This document shows positions 51,002-58,663 of a stretch of 64,000 nt of DNA, piece after piece. A program made the translations under genes and the position numbers. A model generated the notes under the pieces. It made no database searches, was not told the origin of the DNA, and saw only the letters and a list, made by a program, of their open reading frames with translations. The first letter of the stretch is position 1, and the number at the start of each line of letters is the position of its first letter. The stretch is from JAAXGI01 sp965206975. GTDB lineage: Bacteria; Gemmatimonadota; Gemmatimonadetes; Longimicrobiales; Gaopeijiaceae. The DNA lies in assembly GCA_965206975.1 (NCBI GenBank), contig OZ242253.1, positions 2,418,001 to 2,482,000 on the forward strand, in the 5' to 3' direction.

Positions 51002-51703
51002 ATGCGCCTCTTCCTCGCCCTTCTGGGAATCCTGCCGGCGGCTGCGCCCTCCTTCGCGCACTCGCAGGAGGTGGAACCGGGCCGAGTCTCCGCAGGCGGC
51101 AACCTCCTCTTCGCAAGTCCCGTCGGGCAGTTTGCCGAGAACGTCGACTTCGGCTTCGGTATCGCCGGGCACGGCCGCCTTGCGGTCGATGACGCCGGTA
51201 TCCTCGCCGTCCGGCTTGATCTCGGCTTCGTCAACTACGGGAAGGAGGAGGTCCCCATCTGCATCACCATCCCCTGCCGGGTTACCGGGGAGATCACGAC
51301 CTCGAACGACATCCTCCTCCTCGGGATCGGACCCGAGATCGGGACGGGCCAGGGGCGGATCCGCCTCTACACCGGCGCATCGATCGGGCTCGCCCACTTC
51401 TCGACGACCTCTTCCGTGGACGGGACGGATTTCCTCGGGGAGTCCTTCGCATCGTCCACGAACTTCGACGACGTGACCTTCGCGTGGCGGGCCGGACCTG
51501 GGATGCAGCTTCGGGTCCATGAGGGCGAGGAAGCGTTCGTCGCGCTCGATCTCTTCGGGAGGTATCATGGGAACGGCGAGGCGCGCTACCTCAGGAAGGG
51601 CGACATCGTGGATCTCCCGGACGGGAGCGTGGAGCTCAGGCCCCGGGAGAGCCAGACGAATTTCTGGACGATCGGGCTCGGGGTTTCCGCGACGTTTCGC
51701 TGA
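51002..51703 (+). CDS. Outer-membrane beta-barrel protein
   Basis: 233 residues from ATG 51002 (GTG 50996 possible). Signal peptide MRLFLALLGILPAAAPSFAH. Repeating amphipathic strands (GRVSAGGNLLFASPVGQFAE; AVRLDLGFVNYGKEE; DILLLGIGPEIGTGQGRIRL; YTGASIGLAHFSTTSS; VALDLFGRYHGNGEARY) end in FWTIGLGVSATFR, an aromatic/basic barrel end. This is the common OmpA-like/OMP_b-brl pattern. Function unknown. Confidence 0.78.
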   Translation: MRLFLALLGILPAAAPSFAHSQEVEPGRVSAGGNLLFASPVGQFAENVDFGFGIAGHGRLAVDDAGILAVRLDLGFVNYGKEEVPICITIPCRVTGEITTSNDILLLGIGPEIGTGQGRIRLYTGASIGLAHFSTTSSVDGTDFLGESFASSTNFDDVTFAWRAGPGMQLRVHEGEEAFVALDLFGRYHGNGEARYLRKGDIVDLPDGSVELRPRESQTNFWTIGLGVSATFR

Positions 51704-51799
51704 ATGGTTGGCTTGAGCGGCGTCCCCCTTGGAAGTTCGGCCTCGCTTGGGCGCGGTCCCAGGCGCCGGCATGCGAACCGGCGGAGCGAGAGGAGGGCG

Positions 51800-52237
51800 A
51801 TGCGCGGCCCGTGCCTGACGCGGCCCCGGGGACGTCTGTGGGCCCCGGGACTCCTTGCGGCCGCGCTCCTCTTCGGGTGCGGCTCGCCGCCGGAGGACTC
51901 TGGCGGGCCCGAGGAAGCGGCACGGGACCCGAACGTGCCGGGGGTCTTCGAGATCGGGCCGAACCAGTACGAGGCCGTGGTCGTCGCATTCGAGGGAGGA
52001 TTCGATCCTTCGGAGATGCGTTTTCCCGTGGGCGCGGAGGTCCACTTCCGCGTTCGCTCCGCCGATCTCGTGCACGGCTTCTTGGTCGAGGGCACTGGCG
52101 TCGAGTTCGAGGTCGACCCCCTCGAGCCTGCCGGGGCCACTCACACCTTCGAGGAGGCCGGGGAGTACAACCTCCACTGCCACGTCTACTGCGGGGGCGG
52201 ACACCCCGCGATGCTCGGGACCGTCATCGTCGAGTGA
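51800..52237 (+). CDS. Soluble CuA-type cupredoxin lipoprotein (COX2-like domain)
   Basis: 145 residues from ATG 51800 (AGGAGGG upstream). Lipoprotein signal ends LLFGCGSPP. The domain carries a complete CuA pattern: His92 in SADLVHGFLVEG, then CHVYCGGGHPAM giving Cys127, Cys131, His135 and Met138 with C-x3-C-x3-H-x2-M spacing. FPVGAEVHFRVRSADLVHGF and HTFEEAGEYNLHCHVYCGGG resemble the cupredoxin domain of ba3-type cytochrome oxidase subunit II. There is no transmembrane helix other than the lipid anchor and no oxidase subunit I nearby, so it may shuttle electrons to an oxidase or N2O reductase encoded elsewhere. Confidence 0.82.
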   Translation: MRGPCLTRPRGRLWAPGLLAAALLFGCGSPPEDSGGPEEAARDPNVPGVFEIGPNQYEAVVVAFEGGFDPSEMRFPVGAEVHFRVRSADLVHGFLVEGTGVEFEVDPLEPAGATHTFEEAGEYNLHCHVYCGGGHPAMLGTVIVE

Positions 52238-52306
52238 CGCCTACGGAGGGCGGGGGAGCCCCCCGCTAGTCCCTCCGTCCGGTCGATCTGCGGCGCTCCG
52301 GCGTCC

Positions 52307-54544
52307 TCACGCCCCGTTTCCGATCACGTCCAGGGGGCCCGTGACACCCTGAAGCGCGGCCCAGTGGCGCGCGCGAGCGAGCCGCTCGGGACTCCCCACC
52401 TCGATCCAGAGCGCATCACCGATGTCGTAGGGCGAGATCCGGCAACCCTCGCGGGCGAGCCCGACGTATGCATCGATGATCGAGAAGGCGGCTTTCCCTC
52501 CCGTGATCCGCCGGAGGAGCTCCGGCCGGGCGACGTGGATGCCGGCGAAGGGGAGCCGGCGTTCCCTCCCCCCGGGCTCCCGGGCGAGGATGCGGAATCC
52601 GGTCCGCTCGTTCCCGCACCCGCATAGCCCCGAGTCGTCGAAGGCCAGGTACCTGTGGGACTCGCGCCCGCCCACCGCGAGCGTCGCCACCGCGCCCCCG
52701 TCCGCCTCGTGCGCGGCGTAGAGCGCCTGGAGGTCGATCCCGGTGATGATGTCGCAGTTGTGGATGAAGAAGGGGGCGGAGCCCCGAAAGTGCCGGGCGG
52801 CCGCGGCGATCCCGCCCCCCGTGTCCAGCGGGTGGTCCTCCTCGAGCGAGAAGCGGACGTCCACCCCGAACCCGCCTCTCGCCTCGACGAAGGAGCGGAT
52901 CTGCTCCGCGTGGTGGTGGATGTTGATGACGAGACGGTCGACCCCGGCCTCGATCAGATGGAGGGCGACCCACTCGAGCATCGGTGTGCCCCCGACCTCG
53001 ACGAGTGCCTTCGGAACCTCCTCCGTGAGGGGCCGAAGGCGCTGCCCGACCCCTGCGGCGAGGATCATCCCGTCCACTCGTCCCCCGCCGGTTCCCCCCC
53101 CCCCCGCTACTGGCCAGCGTGCCGCCTCGCGGTGGCGGAGCCGGATCCGGGCAGCGGGGTAGCACGCGCCCAGGTGTCGGGCCATCCGCTCCGCGAAGTA
53201 GACGGATCGATGCTGGCCCCCCGTGCACCCGTAGGCGACGGTCAGCTGCCGGAAGTCGCGGCTCAGCCAGTTCTCCACCTGCGCATCCACGAGGCGCCTC
53301 GTACTCGCCCAGAACGACTCGGTCGTCGGTGCGCTCTCGAGCTCCCGAATCACGGGCGTATCGAGACCCGTGAGGCCGCGGTACCGCTCCTCCCTCCCGG
53401 GATTCGGGAGGGCCCGGCAGTCGAATACGAAGCCTCCCCCGTGCTCCCCCCCGTGGCGCGGGTATCCCCGACGGTAGCTGAAGCTCGAGACCGCGATCTC
53501 GAGCCCCTCCCTCGCGCGGGGTGCGCGCGCCCCCCAGCGGTCGATGATCCTGTGGAAGACGAGCCCGAGCTCCGGGACCCGGGTGGGGAGCGGCTCCTCG
53601 AGGAGCTCGCCGAGCATCCGGGATGCCGTCGGAATGCTCTCCACGAAGCGGGGCCGCCTCTCGAAAATCCCCCGGTAGCCGTAGGCGCCCATCGCCTGCA
53701 TCATCCGGATCAGGACGAATCCCCGGTACCGCTCCGTCCAGGCCTCCCGATCGACGGGCCGCTCCTCCTCGAGCGCATCGAGGTAGGCGTGAAGGAGCCT
53801 CTCCCGCGCGTCCCGGGGGATCCCCGTCGTCCCGCTGAACAGGAGGGAGGCCACGTCGTATTGGAGCGCCCCCCGGCGTCCCCCCTGATAGTCGATGAAC
53901 CACGGATCGCCCCCCCGGAGCATGATGTTTCGGGACTGGAAGTCCCGGTGCACGAGGTGGGCGGCCTCCTCCCCGAGGGCGAATGCGGCGAGCGCGCGGA
54001 AGTCCTCCTCGAGCGCGCCCTCGCGGAAAGGGATCTTCGCGAGCCTGAGGAAGTGGTACTTGAAGTAGTTCAGGTCCCAGAGGATCGAGCGCTCGTCCAA
54101 GTCCCCGCGGGGGTGGGCGATGCTGAAGTCCACCGCCCGCCCACCCACGATCTGGAAGCGGGGGAGGCGGGCGAGGGCACGGGCGAAGTGCGCCTCGATC
54201 ACACCCGGGAAGGACTCTCCCGTACGCCTGCGGGACTCCTCCAGCGCCCGGTAGAGCGTCGTGTCCCCCAGGTCCTCGGCGAGCCACACGCCGGCCGTTT
54301 CATCCGCTGCGTAGATCTCGGGGACGGGGAGCCCGGCGGAGCGGAGTGCGCGGGAGAAGGAGAGGAAGGCCCGGTTCTCCAGCGGCTCCGGGCCCTTCGC
54401 GCCGATGGCGGTCTCGCCGCCCCGCCCCGTCAGCCGGAAGTACGAGCGGGAGGAGGCGTCCGCGGGGAGCGGGCGGATCCTGAGAGGGGGCGATCCGAAG
54501 TGCTCCGCGAAGAGGCGCGAGATGGGCCGAGTGGGAGCGGACAT
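52307..54544 (-). CDS. Trifunctional fusion: sugar kinase (AmgK-like) - RapZ C-domain - nucleotidyltransferase (MurU-like)
   Basis: 745 residues from ATG 54544 (weak ribosome-binding site). Residues 1-345 are an aminoglycoside-phosphotransferase-fold kinase (LPADASSRSYFRLTG; HLVHRDFQSRNIMLRG near 196-211; PWFIDYQGGRRGALQYDVAS), closest in style to AmgK anomeric sugar kinases. Residues about 348-465 match the C-terminal domain of RapZ (GGFVFDCRALPNPGREERYR; GLTGLDTPV; LTVAYGCTGGQHRSVYFAER). Residues 493-735 are an NTP-sugar transferase (MILAAGVGQRLRPLTEEVPK; PFFIHNCDIITGIDLQALYA), MurU-like. AmgK and MurU act in succession in cell-wall amino-sugar recycling; the RapZ domain senses glucosamine-6-phosphate in enterobacteria. 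One chain could thus sense, phosphorylate and nucleotidylate. Confidence 0.88.
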   Translation of the reverse strand: MSAPTRPISRLFAEHFGSPPLRIRPLPADASSRSYFRLTGRGGETAIGAKGPEPLENRAFLSFSRALRSAGLPVPEIYAADETAGVWLAEDLGDTTLYRALEESRRRTGESFPGVIEAHFARALARLPRFQIVGGRAVDFSIAHPRGDLDERSILWDLNYFKYHFLRLAKIPFREGALEEDFRALAAFALGEEAAHLVHRDFQSRNIMLRGGDPWFIDYQGGRRGALQYDVASLLFSGTTGIPRDARERLLHAYLDALEEERPVDREAWTERYRGFVLIRMMQAMGAYGYRGIFERRPRFVESIPTASRMLGELLEEPLPTRVPELGLVFHRIIDRWGARAPRAREGLEIAVSSFSYRRGYPRHGGEHGGGFVFDCRALPNPGREERYRGLTGLDTPVIRELESAPTTESFWASTRRLVDAQVENWLSRDFRQLTVAYGCTGGQHRSVYFAERMARHLGACYPAARIRLRHREAARWPVAGGGGTGGGRVDGMILAAGVGQRLRPLTEEVPKALVEVGGTPMLEWVALHLIEAGVDRLVINIHHHAEQIRSFVEARGGFGVDVRFSLEEDHPLDTGGGIAAAARHFRGSAPFFIHNCDIITGIDLQALYAAHEADGGAVATLAVGGRESHRYLAFDDSGLCGCGNERTGFRILAREPGGRERRLPFAGIHVARPELLRRITGGKAAFSIIDAYVGLAREGCRISPYDIGDALWIEVGSPERLARARHWAALQGVTGPLDVIGNGA

Positions 54545-54712
54545 GCCGGGAAAGATACCAGCGTATGGGGGCGCGTGCGCCCTGTGGTACCTCAGGTCGG
54601 GGGGAGACGAATCGGGCCGAGCGGGGTAGTTCCCCCCCCGGCAAGCCCGTCCGGAGTTCTCGGTGCCGGGGGGAATGGGGACTCGCGAAAGAGCCAGGGG
54701 AGTGAGCGAGCG

Positions 54713-57577
54713 ATGAGACATGTGATTCGGCGGGGCGCCTTCGGCCTTCGTACCGCGGGGCTCCTTCTGGCGCTGGCGGGCGCGGCGGGGCCCCTGTCGG
54801 GAGTGCAGCTCCCGGAGGTCGCCGTCCCGGAAGAGGCGCGGAGCGCCTCCCTCGACCTCCTGATCCCCCCGGGCCCCGACGTCACCGTGGGGACGCTCGA
54901 CAACGGGCTTCGCTACTTCGTCCGCGCGAATCAGGAGCCCGAGAACCGTGCGCTCTTCCGGCTCGTCGTGCGCGTCGGTTCGATCGTCGAGGACGAGGAT
55001 CAGCTCGGCCTCGCGCACGTGCTCGAGCACATGGCCTTCAACGGGAGCGAGAATTTCGAGAAGCAGGAGCTCGTCGATTTCATGGAGTCGATCGGGATGC
55101 GGCTCGGGATGGGGCTGAACGCCAGCACCAGCTTCGACGAGACGATCTACATGCTCGAGGTTCCGATGGATGATCCGGAGCATCTCCAGACCGCCTTCCA
55201 GATCCTCGAGGACTGGGCGCACGGGCTCACGCTCGATCCCGCCGAGGTGGACCAGGAGCGGGGGGTCGTTGTCGAGGAGTGGCGGATGCGCCGGGGTGCG
55301 AGGTCCCGCCTCCAGGACGAGCAGTTCCCCCTCATCTTCCGGGGCTCCCGCTACGCGGAGCGCAACCCGATCGGGACGGTCGAGAGCATCGAGACCTTCG
55401 CATACGAGGCGCTCGGCCGTTTCTACGACGACTGGTACCGGCCGGACCTCATGGCCGTGATCGCGGTGGGTGACTTCGACGCCGCGGAAGTCGAGTCCCT
55501 CGTGGTCGAGCACTTCACCGGGATCCCGGCCCCGGGGGCGTCGCGCGAACGGCCCGAGTACCTGGTCCCGAACCACGAGGAGACGCTTCTCTCCATCCTC
55601 ACCGATCCCGAGGTCTCGTCCACGAACGTGACCGTCTACCACAAGCTGGACGAGGAGATCGAATGGACGGTCGGCGGCTACCGCCAGCGCCTCGTCGAGG
55701 GGATGTACAACAGCATGCTGAACGACCGGTTCCGGGAGATCGCCCTCGAGCCGGACGCGCCCTTCCTAGGGGCCTCCTCGGGGAAGGGCCGCCTCGTCCG
55801 CTCGAAGGCGGTCTACTCGCTTCAGGCCTCCGTCCTCGAGGAGCGGGTCGAGGACGGGCTGGGCGCGCTCTTTCGGGAGGCGGAGCGGGTCGCGCGCCAC
55901 GGGTTCACCGCCTCCGAGCTCGAGCGCCAGAAGACGGAGCAGCTGAGGGGGATCCAGCAGGCGTACGACACGAGGATGGACCGGACCTCCTCCTCCTTCG
56001 CCTCCGAGTACATCCGCGCCTTCCTCGACGGGGAATCGATCCCCGGGATCGAGTACGAGTACGAGCTCTATCAGCGCTTCATCCCGGAGATCACGCTCGA
56101 GGAGGTGAACGACGTCGGGCAAGACTGGGTCACGGACGGAAACCGCGTCGTGCTGTTGACCGCGCCGGAGATGGCGGCGGCGGAGCTCCCGGACGAGGCC
56201 GCGCTCCTCGCCGCCCTGGCGGCGGTCGAGGAGGAGGAGATCGCGCCGTACGAGGATGCCGTGACCGGCGCAGCCCTCCTCGCCGAGATTCCGGTGGGGG
56301 GCGCCGTGGCGGAGGAGCGGTCCCTGGAGCGGGGGATCACGGAGTGGAGCCTCGGGAACGGGGTCCGGGTGATCCTCCGTCCGACCGACTTCGAGGAGGA
56401 CGAGGTCCTCTTCCGGGGGTTCAGCCCGGGCGGTACCTCGCTCGCCGGCGACGACAGCTTCATCCCCGCCCGTACCGCGTCGGAGGTGATCGTCGGGGGC
56501 GGGCTCGACGAGTTCGATGCGATCGCCCTCGGGCGGGTGCTCACCGGCACGGTCGCGAGCGCGAGGGCCTTCATCTCGGAGTTCGAGGAGGGGGTGGCGG
56601 GGTCTGCTTCCGTCTCGGACCTGGAGACGATGTTCCAGCTGATCTACCTGGCCTTCACCGCGCCTCGCCCGGACGAGGACTTCTTCCAGGTCTGGACGAC
56701 CCAGGTGCGCCAGGCGCTCGAGAACCGGGACGCGAATCCCCGGATCGCGTGGAGCGACGCATACCTCCGCCTGATGACGCAGGATCATCCCCGAAGCCGT
56801 CCGATGATGCTCGAGAACCTCGGGGAGACGGACCTCTTCGCGTCCCTCGGCTTCTACGAGGAGCGCTTCGCGGACGCCGGAGACTTCACCTTCATCTTCG
56901 TGGGCGACATCGATCTCGGGGTCATCCGCCCCCTCGTCGAACGCTACCTCGGGGGGCTTCCCGCCACGGGCCGCGAGGAGAGCTGGCGGGACGTGGGCAT
57001 GCGGGCGCCGGAGGGGGTGCATGAGGAGGTCGTGTTCCGGGGCCTCGAGCCGCAGAGCTCGACCGTGATCACCTTCAACGGGCCCTTCGACTACAACGAC
57101 CAAGTGCAGCGGGGCGCGATCCGCGCCCTGGCCCTGGCCCTTGACGAGGAGCTCCAGGCGGTCGTGAGGGAGGAACTCGGAGGCTCGTACAGTATCGGAG
57201 TGGGTCCCGGGATCACGTGGCGGCCCGAGGCGACATTCCAGATGAACATCAGCTTCGGGTCGGATCCGGAGCGGACCGAGGAAATCGTGGAGACGATCTT
57301 CGGGGTGCTCGAGGACTTCCGGGAAGGGGGGCCGACGGAGGAGCAGGCCGCGAATGCCAGGGAAGCTCTCCTGCGGCAGTTCGAGACTGACTTCCAGGAG
57401 AACCGCGCTTGGCTGGGCCAGCTCGTGAGCGACTATCAGCGCGGGGTGGAGCCTGCCGCTGCACTCGACACCTTCGAGGCCTCGGTCGAGGCGCTCACCG
57501 TGGATGTCCTGACGGAGGCCGCGCGAAGCTACCTGGATCCGGAGAACTTCGTCCGCGTCACCCTGATGCCGGAGTAG
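54713..57577 (+). CDS. Secreted M16-family zinc protease (two M16 units)
   Basis: 954 residues from ATG 54713 with a signal peptide (LRTAGLLLALAGAAGPLSG). The N-terminal M16 unit has the inverted zinc motif HVLEHMAFNGS (His102, Glu105, His106) and the downstream acid in ERGVVVEEWRMRRGARSR. The C-terminal unit starts near ITEWSLGNGVRVILRPTDFE and has no zinc motif, as is usual for pitrilysin-type enzymes; it also contains QAVVREELGGSYSIGVGPGI. Degrades peptides in the periplasm or outside. Stands alone, divergent from the trifunctional gene. Confidence 0.92.
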   Translation: MRHVIRRGAFGLRTAGLLLALAGAAGPLSGVQLPEVAVPEEARSASLDLLIPPGPDVTVGTLDNGLRYFVRANQEPENRALFRLVVRVGSIVEDEDQLGLAHVLEHMAFNGSENFEKQELVDFMESIGMRLGMGLNASTSFDETIYMLEVPMDDPEHLQTAFQILEDWAHGLTLDPAEVDQERGVVVEEWRMRRGARSRLQDEQFPLIFRGSRYAERNPIGTVESIETFAYEALGRFYDDWYRPDLMAVIAVGDFDAAEVESLVVEHFTGIPAPGASRERPEYLVPNHEETLLSILTDPEVSSTNVTVYHKLDEEIEWTVGGYRQRLVEGMYNSMLNDRFREIALEPDAPFLGASSGKGRLVRSKAVYSLQASVLEERVEDGLGALFREAERVARHGFTASELERQKTEQLRGIQQAYDTRMDRTSSSFASEYIRAFLDGESIPGIEYEYELYQRFIPEITLEEVNDVGQDWVTDGNRVVLLTAPEMAAAELPDEAALLAALAAVEEEEIAPYEDAVTGAALLAEIPVGGAVAEERSLERGITEWSLGNGVRVILRPTDFEEDEVLFRGFSPGGTSLAGDDSFIPARTASEVIVGGGLDEFDAIALGRVLTGTVASARAFISEFEEGVAGSASVSDLETMFQLIYLAFTAPRPDEDFFQVWTTQVRQALENRDANPRIAWSDAYLRLMTQDHPRSRPMMLENLGETDLFASLGFYEERFADAGDFTFIFVGDIDLGVIRPLVERYLGGLPATGREESWRDVGMRAPEGVHEEVVFRGLEPQSSTVITFNGPFDYNDQVQRGAIRALALALDEELQAVVREELGGSYSIGVGPGITWRPEATFQMNISFGSDPERTEEIVETIFGVLEDFREGGPTEEQAANAREALLRQFETDFQENRAWLGQLVSDYQRGVEPAAALDTFEASVEALTVDVLTEAARSYLDPENFVRVTLMPE

Positions 57578-57628
57578 GGCGGGGGAGCCGATTGCCGGGT
57601 GAGGCTTGGCCTCCCCTTCGGCGGCCGC

Positions 57629-58663
57629 TCAGGCGAGGTAGCGGCCGAACCCCTCGCTGAGCGAGGTCGTCCCGTCCTTCCCTACGACGAGTCCCTCGCT
57701 CCCCTCCCGCCCGTCGAGGAGGGCGAGCCCCGCCTTCGGCCCGAGGAGGAAGACGGCCGTCGATAGCGCGTCCGCCTCGCTTCCGGTCGCGGCCACGACG
57801 GTGACCGCGCTCGTGTGCACGGGGGACCGCCCCGTCCTCGGATCGAGGATGTGATGCGCGCCGAGATCCCGCGTGAAGGCTTCCCTGTAATCCCCCGAGG
57901 TCGCGATCCCCTCGTTCCCGAGGCGCATGACGCCCAGGACCGATCCGGGTGCTCGGGGATCCTCGATCCCGATTCGCCACGGCCCGACGCTCGCGGAGCC
58001 CCCTGCGGACGCGACGTCCCCGCCCGCCTCGACCATCGCGTGCTCCGCGCCCCCGCCGACGAGGACGCAGGTGGCCCGGTCCGCGATGTATCCCTTCGCG
58101 ATCGCATCGAGCGTGACCTCCATCCCGGGCTCGAGGAGCCGGACGCCCCGCCCCTCGACACGGAGCTTCCGGTAGTCGAGAAGCGGGAGCACGGCCTCGA
58201 TCTCGGCCCGCTCCGGGACCAGCCCCTCCTCCGCCCTCGATTCATAGAGGCGGAGGAGGGGAGCGATCGTGACGTCGAAGGCCCCGCCCGTCAGCTCGGA
58301 GTACGCACGAGCCTCCGTGAGCAGCTCGGTGAGTTCGGCCGGGGCATCCACGACCCGGCCCTCGCGGTTCAGCCGGTCGACCGCGGTCCCTGGCCGGTGG
58401 CGGCTCAGGATTCCCTCGAGGCGCTCGATCTCCGCGAAGGCGGCCGCGCCGAGCCGCCGGCCCTCGTCGCGGTCCGGGTGATCGACGGTGACGGTGACCT
58501 CCGTGCCCATCTGCCTCCGCGTCGAGCGGAAGCGGTGGAGGTGCCCGTAATCCCAGATCCCCCGGACGATCGCCCCGCCGAGGGCGAGCGAGGCGCCGGC
58601 GGCCACCGTGATCCTGAGTGCCTGCCGACGCGTGCGGAGACGCGGCGCGCGCGGCTCAGACAT
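57629..58663 (-). CDS. apbE: FAD:protein FMN transferase
   Basis: 344 residues from ATG 58663, overlapping the end of the NosR-like gene by eight bases. N-terminal membrane/Tat-like segment (RTRRQALRITVAAGASLALG). ApbE motifs: RRQMGTEVTVTVDHPD, GGAFDVTIAPLLRLY, VTLDAIAKGYIAD, EAGGDVASAGG, GIATSGDYREAFTRD and the metal-site DALSTAVFLLG. It attaches FMN to a Thr of target proteins in the periplasm. The obvious target is the neighbouring NosR-like protein, which has a DGISGATLT site. Confidence 0.93.
   Translation of the reverse strand: MSEPRAPRLRTRRQALRITVAAGASLALGGAIVRGIWDYGHLHRFRSTRRQMGTEVTVTVDHPDRDEGRRLGAAAFAEIERLEGILSRHRPGTAVDRLNREGRVVDAPAELTELLTEARAYSELTGGAFDVTIAPLLRLYESRAEEGLVPERAEIEAVLPLLDYRKLRVEGRGVRLLEPGMEVTLDAIAKGYIADRATCVLVGGGAEHAMVEAGGDVASAGGSASVGPWRIGIEDPRAPGSVLGVMRLGNEGIATSGDYREAFTRDLGAHHILDPRTGRSPVHTSAVTVVAATGSEADALSTAVFLLGPKAGLALLDGREGSEGLVVGKDGTTSLSEGFGRYLA

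Noticed and set aside
52655..57577. A very long plus-strand open frame of 1640 codons
   Set aside because: Its first 686 codons are antisense to the clearly homologous trifunctional gene and have no domain; only the part from 54713 (signal peptide plus M16 protease) is real.
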